From Stenogyne calaminthoides (Eukaryota > Streptophyta > Magnoliopsida > Lamiales > Lamiaceae), in contig JBBCBC010000043.1 of assembly GCA_037126765.1 (NCBI GenBank), forward strand, positions 1-64,000: a stretch of 64,000 nt of DNA, in the 5' to 3' direction. The notes beneath the pieces are model-generated. The model saw nothing but the letters and a program-made list of their open reading frames with translations. It was not told where the DNA came from and did not search any database. Of the stretch, positions 10,974-22,739 are shown piece by piece. The translations under genes and the position numbers were made by a program. Position 1 is the first letter of the stretch, and every line of letters starts with the position of its first letter.

Positions 10974-13019
10974 TTATTGGCGTTTTGTAACAGTGAGTTT
11001 GAGGCCATTTGCCATTGAAAGAATCGTCATCATTCTGTACTTCACCAAGTGCCCTGGTACGAGCTTGAATTCATAGAATCTACACAAAATAGCAAGAGCC
11101 ATCTTCATTTGCAGATATGCAGAATCCTTCCCCAAGCATATTCTTGGTCCTGCCTGTATACATTTCAATTTTATGTCATCATGATCATCTGATTTAAACC
11201 ATATCAGTAATAGAAAGTAGAATATTGTTTCTTGTTTGAATCTACCTGAAATGCAGTGAATTTAAATGGAGAAACACTTTGGAAGACACCATCTTTGAGC
11301 CATCTCTCGGGCTTGAAAGAAGCTGCATCCGGACCCCAATTGTACTCCATTCTCCCCATAGAATACGGTACATATGTCACCATTCCACCAGCCTTAACTT
11401 TCGTCCCCGAAGGTAAAACGTCATCCTCTAAAATGCCTTTTGGATCCTGCAATAACATACTATTTCTCATCACATACTGTTGTTGTTAACTTATCATCAC
11501 AAAAAGTAACTAACCTGAGGAACAGCAGGGTAGAGGCGAAGCGTCTCTGTGATGACAGCATGTAAGTAGTACAGTTTCCCTAGTGACTCATAGCTCAAAA
11601 ATCCAGCAAATTTCATTACTCTCTGATCAAATGATTCTTGATCTTCATTAACTGTCACATCTCCTTCTTTTTCTTCTTCTTCAAATTTGCGTAGCTCTTC
11701 GTACAGCTTTTCCGCTACTTCTTGATGACACATCACCATGTAAATAGCCCACGTGAGAGTCGTTGCAGTCGTATCACGACCAGCTATAACGAAATTGAGG
11801 ACGACATCTCTGAGGCTTTTATCGGTCATGTTGTTGTCGGGATCTTTGCTTAGCTCGATGAATCTTGATAATATGTCATGCTTGATCTGATACATGCATA
11901 TGCATGTTTCTTCCATTAGAAACACAAGAATTGTGATCAAAATTTCAAGAAGTCGGAAAATTATGAGTCACCTTTTCATCTTTGTTCGTCCCACCACCTT
12001 GTTCGATTTCTGCTTTCCTCGTCCTGATAACATTGTAAGTGAAGTCATCAATGGTTTTAATATCTTGATCAAGCACAGCCTCTGAACCCACATTGAAGAC
12101 CTTCTTTAACTTCCAAAGAGGATCAATGAATCTCAAAGTGACTGTTATGTTTGCAGAATCAAAGGCCTTTGCAAACTTATTATCTGGTAAATTGGGAGCC
12201 AATGTTCCAATTTCCACTCCAAATCCCACCTTACATATTGAATCAAGTGTCATCCTCATCAAAAGCTCCTGCAAAACCAAATGCAGGATCATCCAAACAG
12301 TATTAGTTGTTTCATTAAAAGGTATTAGTTGCTTCACTAAAAAGTATTAGTTATTTTATAATAAAGTGATAGTTGCGAACCAGTTGCACGATAAAACTGT
12401 TTAACACAAGATCAAACAATGCTTGTTTACCTGCATATCCACTTCATCATTATTGTAACAGGCTCGACTCAGAATTGCAGAAAGCTTAAGGCTATACTCT
12501 CTGAAAACAACAGTACTAAAATCCCTCAAATTCTTGGAAGCAAACTCAAAGCTAGCTGTCTTTCTTTGCTTCCTCCATCGATCCCCATCCACGTTGAAAA
12601 TACCGTCTCCAAGCAGAACTTCCATATACGAATGATACACCTCGCCCTTCAAGCAATAAACACATTAAACTTGCTTAAATTTTGCAGAATCAGAATTGAA
12701 AAAATCAAGAAAATTGACTTATAATGTTATGTTTTGGCATCACCTTAGGATAATTATTGAAGTTTGTTTTGAGAACATGTTCGACATCCGCTGGATGAGC
12801 TACATAAGTATAAGTCGTGAATGGCATTGGCACGACTACGCTTGTCGATTGAGATAAATAGTTGACCATCCAATCGTGCATCGTATCGTAGTTCATCAGC
12901 TGTTCCATTGCAGCTCCCAAAAACGGCCACGTTTTGGGCCCTTTGTTGCTCCTCTGCTTCATTCTGTGAATCAAAATCCATGAAAATAACATGCATAGGG
13001 ACAAGAGTATTATTTGCAT
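10974..13019 (-). CDS. Cytochrome P450, CYP704 family (CYP704C-like)
   Basis: Six exons join in frame without correction: 13019-12744, 12646-12431, 12268-11972, 11886-11515, 11446-11246 and 11153-10974. They encode 513 residues, a normal plant P450 length. An N-terminal membrane anchor (IILLSLCMLFSWILI) is followed by KGPKTWPFLGA. The I-helix oxygen motif is AGRDTT (298-303), the K-helix ExxR is ETLR (377-380), the PERW motif is at 433-436, and the haem loop FQAGPRICLG carries the cysteine ligand at about residue 460. WRKQRKTASFEFA and FVIAGRDTTATTLTW are typical of the CYP86 clan, and PYSMGRMEYNWGPDA points to CYP704. CYP704B enzymes omega-hydroxylate long-chain fatty acids for sporopollenin and cutin; the role of CYP704C is not established, so fatty-acid hydroxylation here is inference. 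The protein is ER-bound and needs a P450 reductase. Confidence 0.9.
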
Positions 13020-14410
13020 TTTCAAAGATGAATAAAATGGCCTCACTCGATCTCTTTAATTTTTTTAATGTTCACTCCTGTATATATAGAGAGAGTTATG
13101 ATGCATGTAATTTATGGTTTCAAATTAGGTAGGAAATACAAACATTCGACAATCTTGGCATGCTATTTGTTGGAAACTAGGTTTATTCATATTCTTGGTG
13201 CCTTCAACCTACTTACGTAACCTCAATATAGTTTCAATTTTATATTTCTACTCAATTACAATTTACAAGTGTGTTTGTATGTGTCATTAAAATGGAATTG
13301 CCAATTTAAAGCTGTGGGTTTTTTTTTGTCTCTTCGGAATTTTGCTAACACGTTGATTTTTGTATATAGAACACATAATAATGAGTTTACAGAAATAGTT
13401 GGATTTATGATTTATATATATGCATGGGCCGATTTTAGATCCAGTACGAATAAATCCCACAAAATTCTAACGGGCCTAATTTATCTTACTAATCAAGAAT
13501 AAAATAATGGGCCGAAACTACCTCGAGGGCCGAAGTGAGGAGAATATTCTTTAAAATCAAATATAATCAAATTCTTCCCAAACATGTACCTTCACTTAAT
13601 AATAATAATAATCAATCCATTAAATTAAAGTGATATTATCATGAACATGATGATAAATCTCATTTTCACAACTTGATTCAAACCTAAGACAATAAAAAAT
13701 GTGAAGATAAAAATTCGTCCTGATCCAAAAAGGAAACTCCCAAAATGTCAATATCAACTGAAATGACTGCATGCATGCACCTATCCAGCCTTGACAAACA
13801 AATTGAAGTACAGTACATATGCCATCTACAAGTTATTGTTATCGTTTGCACTCACAAAAAGGGGTTTTTTTTTTCTTTTTCTTTTTCTTTTTCCCCCAAA
13901 GTAAAATCATTAAAATCGATTTCCTTATAGAGACGAACTGATATATTTATTTTACCTCACAATCTATATCTACGAATGAATTAATCTAGGATAATTAAAA
14001 AGAAATTAGAATGAGAAGTCAACAATCTGTTTTGACGCGCCATTTGAGATAAAAATCTATTTTTTAATATAAATTTAATTTGTTGATATGAATATATATC
14101 ATCTATTTATCTGTATACCATCAACATTTTAATTCCTTAATTGTTGTATTTGTATGCATGTTTGTTGTTGAGTTTAATGAATCACTGTAGCAGCACACAT
14201 GCAATTAAGTTTCACTGAAGCAAACCCATATTCCTTAACTATTGCAGTTTTGTACAATTTGAAATATTTGATCAAATTAATATTCATTTAAGCTGTTTTA
14301 CGTGGATCATTTTGTTTACGTTTCGGCCGGCTATCATGGTTTGGAAAGTCTGTTTTATATTATGTGCGTGCGAAAGTTCATTTTTTTGGAGTTTCTAGAA
14401 TTGGAACAAA
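13020..14410. other. P450 promoter side and intergenic DNA
   Basis: The first few hundred bases should carry the P450 leader and promoter. Further right are short microsatellites (AAT near 13601-13612, CTTTTT near 13871-13893) and AT-rich unique-looking DNA. I recognise no gene. Confidence 0.4.
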
Positions 14411-14449
14411 CACTAATACATATTAGGGCTTGAAGAGCTGTTAAAAATG

Positions 14450-14560
14450 ACCTTGGAGAACGGTTAATTGAGGCAATTATTCACTCTCATGGGGGACCGA
14501 ACACAGGACCTTGGGCGCCTAAGCGGGGATCAATTCCGCTCGGGCACTTGCTTTCTTGCG
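14450..14560 (-). mobile_element. Possible tRNA-derived SINE inside the CACTA element
   Basis: On the minus strand an A-box-like TGCCCGAGCGG is followed about 45 bases later by a B-box-like TGTTCGGTCC, the spacing of an RNA polymerase III internal promoter. No clear A-tail or target duplication was found. Confidence 0.35.
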
Positions 14561-14739
14561 TTTACTTAATAAAATTAATTCTATATGTTCTAAAATCGTT
14601 TTTTCTTACAATTTTTTTTTTAAATTCTTTATTTCAATTATCTTATTTATTAATTCAATCACATTTTTATATAATAATTTTTTTATATAAATTTGAATTA
14701 AATTAAATTAAATTAAAATTATATTTTTTACTTGTACTT

Positions 14740-15170
14740 TTTTTAACTACCTTTCTTTTAAACTTGTAATATTTTTCCTTCTAGACAAGTAATACTTTTC
14801 TATCAAAATAAATAATATTTTTCTTTAAATAAGTATTAATATTTTTTCATCTAAACAAAGTAATATTTTTCTTTAAACAAGTTATACATTTCTATCTAAA
14901 CAAGTAATACTTTTCTATTTAAACAAGTAATACGTTTCTATCTAAACAAATAATATTTTTCTATTTAAACAAGCAATACTTTTCTATCTAAATAAGTAAT
15001 ATTTTTCTTTAAATAAGTAATATTTTTTCATCTAAACAAGTAATACTTTTCTTTAAACAAGTTATACCTTTCTATCTAAACAAGTAATATTTTTCTATTT
15101 AAACAAGTAATACTTTTCTATTTAAACAAGTAATAGTATTTTTCTATCTAAATAAGTAATACTTAGACAA
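14740..15170. repeat. Minisatellite of 22-23 bp units (TAATACTTTTCTATTTAAACAAG)
   Basis: About 18 degenerate copies of the unit, with variants such as ATATTTTTCTTTAAACAAG. The reverse complement of the same unit forms the array at 20990-21575, so the two arrays belong to one repeat family in opposite orientation. Confidence 0.8.
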
Positions 15171-15668
15171 AATTGAATTAATTTATAAGAATATTAAATA
15201 TTATAGGTATTAATTTATAAGAATTAATAGTGATACAAGTTCGTAAGTGTAATAATATGAATTTAATATTATGAACAAGTTTTACATAAGAGTTTGTGTT
15301 AATCTCATTATATAAGACGAATATTAAAAAGAAATAACACGAGAATTTAAAGAATAAAATATTTGAATTGTACATAAAAAGAATTTAAAAAAAAAAAACA
15401 AAAATACAAGCTTTACAAAAAAAAAATCACTTGGAGAGCTGTTATGAACCGCTCTCCAAGCTTTACCTTGGACAGCGGTTCAAAACCGCTCTCCAAGTAC
15501 CCTTGCACAGCGGTTATGAACCGCTGTCTAAGCTTTGATCTTGGACAGCGGTTTTAACCGCTGTTTTTTTTTTTTTTAATAGAACCGCTCTCCAAGGGAC
15601 CACTTGGAGAGCTATTCGAAAAAAGGGTTGTCCAAGTGGAGCTCTCCAAGCTCAAATGTGTAGTAGTG

Positions 15669-15911
15669 AAAATTTAGTAAAAAAGAAGAACAAAATTCAG
15701 TAAAAAAAGTCTTGGGACTCATATGACAAAGCACTATCTGGAAGTTGTGGAAAACCAAAAAAGAGTTGGTCTTTAAGGTTAAGGAGAGCAGGTACACTTT
15801 AGATGAGTTAATTGATGGTGTAAAATTTTGTGCGTGGAAGTGAATTCGAGTTCATTATCTGATTTCGTTCTCAGTGTCATATGTTCAATATTTGGGATGA
15901 CCAACCTCTAG
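15669..15911 (+). pseudogene. LINE ORF2 3'-end fragment, left part (split by a CACTA element)
   Basis: Frames read STIWKLWKTKKELVF, then YTLDELIDGVKFCAWK. This matches the C-terminus decoded from the LINE tail at 46.05-46.2 kb (NTIWKIW, then YSLKEFIDVIKFSSWKW). Reading is broken by stops and frameshifts. Its continuation appears at 17862, after the CACTA element at 15912-17861. Confidence 0.65.
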
Positions 15912-17861
15912 CACTACTACAAAAATGTTAATAGACAACGGATAATATCTGTTGTTTATTAGCTTTAACATCCATTGTATATTAAGGTGTAGTTAAAGAC
16001 CATATATCTTTGACAACAGATATTATCCGTTGTTTATTAAATGAACAGACAACGGATCATGTGCTGATAAACAACTGATATTATTCGTTGTCTATTGAAT
16101 GAACAGACAACGGATCACGCACTGATAGACAACAAATATTCCCCGTTGTCTATGTTATCCACTAATGTCTATTTTGTAAATTACAACGTTGATATACAAC
16201 TGATATTATTCATTGTCTATTTTTGGTGATAGACAACACATAATAAATAATTTATTGTCTTTCTGAGAATATTTTTTTCATAAGTTTTAATATATTTATA
16301 TATATATATATATATATATATTAATTTTAAAAAAAATACTCAAATAAGGAAAAACATAAATGAACATATATGTTATTATTTCGAATATGTTCCGATATTT
16401 TCAAAACAAATCCACAAACAACTAAACCAATAATTAATCTGAATACATTACTCACGAGAATAAACAAAAACCTAACTACTAATGCCAACAACTCTTCCAT
16501 CTTCCATCATCCATCAATCAAGCCAAGCCGTTCCTACAAAAAAAAAAAAAAAACCTTCACTAAATTATATGATAGGAAAAAAATGTTCTAACTTCTCCAT
16601 TTATCACTAGTAAAAACAAGATATCCATGCCTAAATATGAATATATAAATTTCACTCTAAAGAAACATTGTCATTCAAGAAAGATGAATGAATACCTTTG
16701 CATTACAGTTTGGACTTAGGAGTTGATGAGCCATTTGCAAATTTCAGCTTGTCTCTCTTGCAGAATGCATTAATCTTTAATGAAACAAGAAAATTCAGTA
16801 AGATCACTTTCATGAATAAATTAGACAAGTTAGTCATCAAGTTATTCTGTGACAAATTTTGAAACATAAATTTTATTCACTCTTGAACTCCTATTATTCG
16901 TACCTCTACATAGAAATAGTAAATTCAATCCCATTTGCAGTTTTCATTTTTAACACCCCTACCAGGTAGTGCAATATTAATAAAATAATAAGCAAATCAA
17001 ATTTACTAAGCATGAAATATATAGCATACATTTCCCCTTAAAGAAATAATTAAATAACATAAACTATCATTTTATGCAAGACTTAATGAAATAGTAATAT
17101 TAAACCTCCATGATTTAAAATGTATCCACACGAGCAAAGAGTAAATGACGAAGAATGTTTCTTCATACAGTAGACATAAAAAGAGTAGATTGAGAGAGTT
17201 AGTACAATACATAAAAAAAACATAGGATTAGATGGATGGGTTTAGTCCATCTACCTAATATCATCATGTTTAGCAACACATGCCCAAATAGATTAGAATA
17301 CATGGGAGAGTGGTGAAATTTTTTAAGTATCATTTTTTATAGATAAAGATAAATTAATAATAAAAAATATAATTTAAATAAAAAAATATTAAGAAACTGG
17401 AAAAAAATTATAAATGTACTTATGATTTTTTTTTTGAAAAAATAAATATATACTTATTGTTGATGGTAACTATAAATTCAATATATGATTATGTGAAAAA
17501 AATTATAGATAAAGCAAATTAATCATAAAAATATAAGAAAATATAAAATTTTAATTTTTATAAAAAAATATTACAAATATATTAGACAACGCAATACGAC
17601 AACGTAAATCTAAATCGTTGTCTATTATTATGAATTCACAATATAGACAGCATAAATTTAAACCGTTGTCTGTTATTGTGAATTCACAATAATAGACAAC
17701 GCTAAAAGATAACGTACGACCATATCCATTATCTATTAGCATTAATTTAAGTTAATAGACAACGATTACCTGAATAGACAACGTAATTCGTCTAATAGAC
17801 AACAAATTATTGAAAATCCGTTGTCTATTCCACGTTATTGTTTAGCATTTTTCTGGTAGTG
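15912..17861. mobile_element. Second non-autonomous CACTA transposon, about 1.95 kb
   Basis: The left terminus CACTACTACAAAAATG matches the right terminus read in reverse, CACTACCAGAAAAATG. Subterminal regions at both ends hold many inverted copies of ATAGACAACGG. No transposase ORF survives. It interrupts LINE 3' sequence. The flanks are TAG on the left and AGA on the right, so the expected 3-bp duplication is imperfect (AG shared). Confidence 0.75.
16695..16785 (-). pseudogene. Possible captured host exon within the CACTA element
   Basis: On the minus strand an acceptor-like TTTCATTAAAG is followed by an open frame, INAFCKRDKLKFANGSST, then PKSKL and a stop. Codon-like composition stands out from the AT-rich surroundings. 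I do not recognise the parent gene. Confidence 0.25.
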
Positions 17862-17975
17862 AGAATATTTACCATTGAAATTATAAATTATATATTTTGA
17901 TTGATATTATCTTTTCGGGATTTGAGTACCCATCATACACAATTAATTAATGAATTTTATTTTTATCTTGAAAAT
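17862..17975 (+). pseudogene. LINE 3' fragment, right part
   Basis: AATATTTACCATTGAAATT and GGGATTTGAGTACC align with GTGTTTACCTTTAAAATT and GGGTTTCTGAGTACC in the LINE tail near 46230-46300. This is untranslated LINE 3' sequence continuing from 15911. Confidence 0.5.
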
Positions 17976-18262
17976 TTATTTAAGCTACAGCGCACATGCA
18001 TTAAGTTATGAAATAAATAATCATAGAATTCCTGCGTAATATTTTAATATTGTTTTTCTAAATGTAAATGGACCACACCACATGGTTAGGCAGTATCTAA
18101 TATATTTGAAGCTCTGCTTTGTTTAATTTTCAAATTGCGGCGCAATTATATATATATAATATAATACTCTACCATGGTTTGGTCTTTCAACTCATTCAAC
18201 TTTTTCGCTGATTATATTCAGCACTCCTTATTTGCTTGTTTAGATAGAACTGGAATATTCGG

Positions 18263-18298
<36 letters not shown>
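18263..18298. repeat. (TA)n microsatellite
   Basis: About 18 uninterrupted TA units, directly left of the MITE at 18305. Confidence 0.9.
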
Positions 18299-18301
<3 letters not shown>

Positions 18302-18304
18302 AAA

Positions 18305-18712
18305 TTAGAGTAATGATATAGAATCAATTATCTGATTTTTTATGTAACCAGATTAATGACGTGTCATGCTAACTATTTTCTAAATCATGAACCATAAACC
18401 CTAAATCATGAACCATTCGGATCGGGTGAACCATGAACCACTCGGGTCGGGTTTGGGTCCGGCGGATAAAAAGAAAAATTGAATTGAACTGAAAAAATAA
18501 AATGCGATGTAAAAAAAAAAACATTTTTTTTTTTTGCTGCCCTACCCAACTTCGCCGTAATCAACCCAAATCCGAAAGATTCATGGTTCATCCGACCCGA
18601 ATGGTTCATGATTTAGAGTTTATGGTTCATGGTTTAGGGAATAGTTGACATGACACGTCATTAATCTGATTCCATAAAAATTAAATAGTTGGTTCTATAT
18701 CATTACTCTATT
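18305..18712. mobile_element. MITE with long (over 100 bp) terminal inverted repeats
   Basis: AGAGTAATGATATAGAA at the left is mirrored by TTCTATATCATTACTCT at the right. The arms continue through ATTAATGACGTGTCATG, ACCATAAACCCTAAATCATG and GAACCATTCGG. The structure resembles a MULE-type MITE. TATTCGGTTATATAT occurs on both sides just outside. Confidence 0.75.
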
Positions 18713-19066
18713 AAACTATTCGGTTATATATTCTTATTAACATATATATACATCACTAGAAGACAGGTACGTATATGCATATATGTATGTATCTTTTATA
18801 TATACCGTTTCAAAAATCAGATAAGAATAACTTTACAAGCTACTTTAACTTTAATAATCTGTGGACTAATTAACACACCTAGATTAATTACCCACCTAAG
18901 CAAATTAAATAACACAATATTTTTTTCCCTACAAATTAATTACAAATCAGCTAATCAATGAAACATATTTCTGCACATTAAATTGAGAATGACAATGTGG
19001 TCTCTCGCGTGAATTTTCTGTACAGTTAGATGCCTCCGGTCCTCATCGACCTCTCTCCTGTAATTT

Positions 19067-20149
19067 TCACTGCAATTCGTACGGTGGATTCACAAACACC
19101 GTTGGATTAACTTGGAACTTTGTAGCATCCTGATCAACATGTCCTGATTGAGTCTTTTGCGAAAAACTCCCGTTGTAATAATTAATGTTTGATGTTTCTT
19201 GATTATTGAAGGGCACATTGAATGAAGAGGAATTTTCATTCACAAGTTGGGTCATGTAATCAAACTCCCATAAGTGATTAAAAGAATAATTCCTGGGAAA
19301 TTTTTCTTGTTCTTGTTGTTCATTCATTGAAGTCGGTAATTGAGTTATAAATGAATCTTCAACTTTTGGTTCGTGATAAAAACTAATTCTTCCCAAATTC
19401 TTTTTCTTGTAGATTCTGCATAGCACCCAATCATCCAACTGAAAAAAATTAAAAAAAATCAACCATTAATTAGTCCCATGTAATTAAATAATTCTTCATA
19501 CGTGCACGTAAGATTAATTAAATTAATACAATCTCTCTATCAAAATAAAATTTAAAATATATATATATATATATAAAAGAGAAAAGGATTATATTAAATT
19601 ACCCTCATGGAACCATTTTGCTTGTAGATTTGAGCTCTTGATTCACTCAATCGATATTCATGCATGATCCAATCCGTTTTAACGCCTTTTGGTGGTCTAC
19701 CTTTGTAAAAAACAAGGGCTTTTTTAATACCAATATATTTCGATCCACTATAAATTGCTTTATCCGTGCCCGTGGCTTTCCAATAACCCGAAACCGCGGC
19801 CCGATTGGGTCGGACCCCGTTCGGGTACTTCCTATCACGTGGGGTAAAAAAATACCACTCGTTCTCTCCAAATTCTGCTCTCTCTGAATTCAAACATGCA
19901 ACAAAATGATCAGCCAAATTAATATATACGTGACCAACCAAAAAAAAAAAAATTGAAATTAGGGTTTTGTAGTAATTAATTACCTGGCAATTGCCATGGA
20001 TCAAACTTGTATATATCGACTTCTGAGATGATTGAAACAGGGCAAGGCTTGGATGTAGCTTGGTTTCGAAGATAGTATATGATTAATTCTTCATCAGTTG
20101 GATGAAATCTGAAGCCAGGTGGAAGGCCGGAGCTGTTTTTTCCTACCAT
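19067..20149 (-). CDS. NAC transcription factor, NAP/NAC029 subgroup
   Basis: Exons 20149-19984, 19883-19603 and 19438-19067 join to 272 residues; the two introns sit at the positions standard for NAC genes. The DNA-binding NAC domain shows subdomain [15 protein letters not shown] (9-22), B ([15 protein letters not shown]), C ([33 protein letters not shown]), D ([25 protein letters not shown]) and E ([13 protein letters not shown]). The B and E blocks match the NAP clade, whose members promote leaf senescence, fruit ripening and ABA responses. The C-terminal activation region is rich in Asn, Gln and Phe with no membrane span, so it is a soluble nuclear factor. Subgroup assignment is from motif similarity and the target genes are inferred. 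Its upstream region (20150-20598) has no transposon I can see. Confidence 0.92.
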
Positions 20150-20598
20150 TTGAATTAAATTGAAAAAATAGGAAATATGGTAGGTGAGTGGGTGTGTTTA
20201 ATTGGGGCGGGGAAGAAAGATTGAAATGTTTACAAGGAGATGTGTAGCCATTTTATATTTGAGGGTGTTTTGTCATCTAATGTATGGATTACGTCATGGA
20301 ATTTTAATTAGGTGGCTTATTGACTTTTTACATTCAAGATATGTATTATTAGTATGTAATGGATGAGATAAGCATCCATACTTGTGGAGTTAGGTACTAA
20401 AAATGCTTTTATTATACTCTCCCATACTCTATTATTCAATATTTTCTTTTATTTCTACCTTATCCTTTGAAAAAAGTTATATGTGGACTCAATTTACGTG
20501 AATTATTCTTTTAAGTGTTATATGTAACTATAATAGAAAATATTTAATTTTAATTAATTATACAAGGATAAAAAGTATATAGTAAATTAAGTATATAT
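20150..20598 (-). promoter_or_regulatory. Upstream region of the NAC gene
   Basis: A short GC-richer leader is followed by AT-rich DNA. No specific operator or TATA box can be defended beyond generic TATA-like strings. Confidence 0.35.
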
Positions 20599-21575
20599 CA
20601 CTAAAAAAAAACCCGCATACGTTGTAATTTATTTTAAATTAGCTTGGATTACAAGGGCGATTCTACGGTCAAATGATCAAAGTCAACAGTTTTTAGACGG
20701 TTTAGAAGAATCACAAAAAATGACAGTTTTAATGACGTTTTGACTAACCCCTTTAGCTTACTTTACGGTTTTGGAGACTAATTAGCAATTAATTTTTTTT
20801 TTTTTTTTTTTAAATTAATATTAAATTTTATTTTTTTTATGTTTCAGGATTATACTAGGTTTTTTAATTGTTGTTAATGCACCTTACCGTATATTTAATT
20901 TATAGTCACTTGGAGAAAAGTTCCACCGACCGTAGTCGATCTATTTTTAGAGTTTACGGTATAAAATTTAATTCATAGTATATTTAAATATATATATTGA
21001 CTAAAAGTAGTACTTGTTTAAATAGAAAAATAGTACTTGTTTAAATGAAAATATTACTTGTTAAATGAAAAATATTACTTAAGTTTAAATAGAAAAGTAG
21101 TACTTGTTTAAATGAAAAGTAGTACTTGTTTAAATAGAAAAGTATTACTTGTTTAAATAGAAAAGTAGTACTTGTTTAAATAAAAAAATAGTACTTGTTT
21201 AAATGAAAAGTAGTACTTGTTTAAATGAAAAGTAGTACTTATTTAAATTAAAAGTATTACTTGTTTAAATAGAAAAGTATTACTTGTTTAAATAGAAAAG
21301 TATTACTTGTTTAAATAGAAAAGTAGTACTTGTTTAAATCGAAAAGTAGTACTTGTTTAAATGAAAAGTCGTACTTGTTCAAAATGAAAAGTATTACTTG
21401 TTAAATAAAAAGTATTACTTGTTTAAATAGAAAAGTAGTACTTATTTAAATAGAAAGTATTACTTGTTTAAATGAAAAGTAGTACTTGTTTAAATAGAAA
21501 GTATTACTTGTTTAAATAGAAAGTAGTACTTGTTTAAATAGAAAAGTAGTACTTGTTTAAATGAAAAGTATTATT
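20599..21575. mobile_element. CACTA-like 5' fragment with minisatellite
   Basis: It begins CACTAAAAAAAAACCCGC, a plausible CACTA terminus. A moderately unique 390 bp follows, then from 20990 about 25 units of CTTGTTTAAATAGAAAAGTATTA or CTTGTTTAAATGAAAAGTAG. The unit is the reverse complement of the one inside the CACTA element at 14411-15668. The element is cut off on the right by the LTR starting near 21576, and the matching right terminus is missing. Confidence 0.5.
20990..21575. repeat. Minisatellite array, 22-23 bp unit (AGTAGTACTTGTTTAAATAGAAA)
   Basis: Near-perfect head-to-tail copies alternate between TATTACTTG and TAGTACTTG variants and between AAATAGAAAAG and AAATGAAAAG. It ends exactly where the Gypsy LTR begins. 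Confidence 0.9.
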
Positions 21576-22001
21576 TGTTGTTGACAGTCAAATAATTAAC
21601 GATTCTGATGTGGCTTGTTGAATTTGACCACCAAACAAATAAGTAATCGAACAAGAACACTGCGGGAAGAACCGTAGTTCTTCCCTAAAATATGGTTGTA
21701 GGTATATAAGAGGAATGAGGGAAACATTCCAGAGTCTTTTTTACAATGAAAGGTGAGGTCATTTATATATAGAGGACCAGCACGACAAATCATAAGCATG
21801 ACAAATCATGTGCATAAAGCATGACAAAACATATGCATAAGCACGACAAATCGTAAGCACGACAAATCATCTTCTGTGTGACCCTTGACCTCCTGTCGGG
21901 TCGGTTCAGGTCTTTGTGGGCCCTGCTGACGGGTGATAATTCGTCCTGCTGACGTGTGATAAATCTGGTGATGCTGACGTGTGATAAATCTGGTGACAAC
22001 A
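21576..22001 (-). mobile_element. 3' LTR of a Gypsy-like retrotransposon (minus orientation)
   Basis: It is bounded by TGTTG and CAACA. Immediately outside the right end, read on the minus strand, is a polypurine-type tract, CTTAGGGGCTAT, next to TGTTGTCACC, so this is the 3' LTR of an element transcribed leftwards. It contains repeated TGACGTGTGATAAATCTGGTGA. The family is inferred from organisation, because no pol domain remains in the window. Confidence 0.6.
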
Positions 22002-22739
22002 ATAGCCCCTAAGATCGGGTTGTGACGTTGTTCAGAGTTTGATCTTGAATCATGTCTCGACCAGATTTTATCTTTTGTTGCATCTGCAGTCACACTGTTT
22101 ACCTCCGAGCTTGCTCGGATGCCGTATGAGATCTTGATCGTTCAGAATGATCCCCTGCATAGAGGATCTTACCTTTTGTCGACATCGATCTTATCGTACT
22201 TTCGTCTTGAGGCAGCCCCATTGTATGACGAAGTCTTTTTCGTACTCTCAGACTCGAGGAGCCCCGTCGTGCATGCCTTTTTCGTGGCTTTGTAGATCGA
22301 GGAGCCCCGACGTCGAAGTTCTTTTCTCTTGACTTCGTGCCGAGGGCCCTCCCCATCAGACGAAGTTCTTTCTATGCTCGTGATGCCGAGGGAAGCCCCA
22401 TCGCATTTGAGTCTTTTCTGTTTTTTATAATATCGCCGACCACTTACGGCCAAGTAGTTCGGCGACTTTTCCCTCTAGATTGTCTTACTAGTTAATGCGA
22501 TCTATAAGTAAATTTATATTGCCGTCGACCCACTACGGTAGAAGCGGGGCCATGACCTTTACCCATTATAAATCGGCCCCGATCGGACCGCGGTCTTACA
22601 AGAGGGGCCAAAAGTTGATGAAGCAAAGCGTGTTAATCTTTGACAGGATGAATCGCCGGAGGGCGAATGATCTCATCGCCAAGATGGTGGAAGAGCGCTT
22701 TCTGGAATCCTGTGTCGCCACGCGAAGGCCACCCTAAAA

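Larger units (their letters stand above)
14411..15668. mobile_element. Non-autonomous CACTA (En/Spm) transposon, 1258 bp, with AAA target duplication
   Basis: The left end reads CACTAATACATATTAGGGCT, and the right end in reverse complement reads CACTACTACACATTTGAGCT; the similarity continues into TTGRAGAGCT. AAA stands directly outside both ends (14408-14410 and 15669-15671), the 3-bp duplication expected of CACTA elements. Subterminal inverted motifs CTTGGAGAGCGGTT and AACCGCTGTCCAAG crowd 15425-15660. The interior has a 22-23 bp minisatellite and a SINE-like insert, and no transposase ORF. Confidence 0.8.

Noticed and set aside
13745..13930. Small open frame 5' of the P450 gene
   Set aside because: It ends in a CTTTTT microsatellite and shows no conserved motif.
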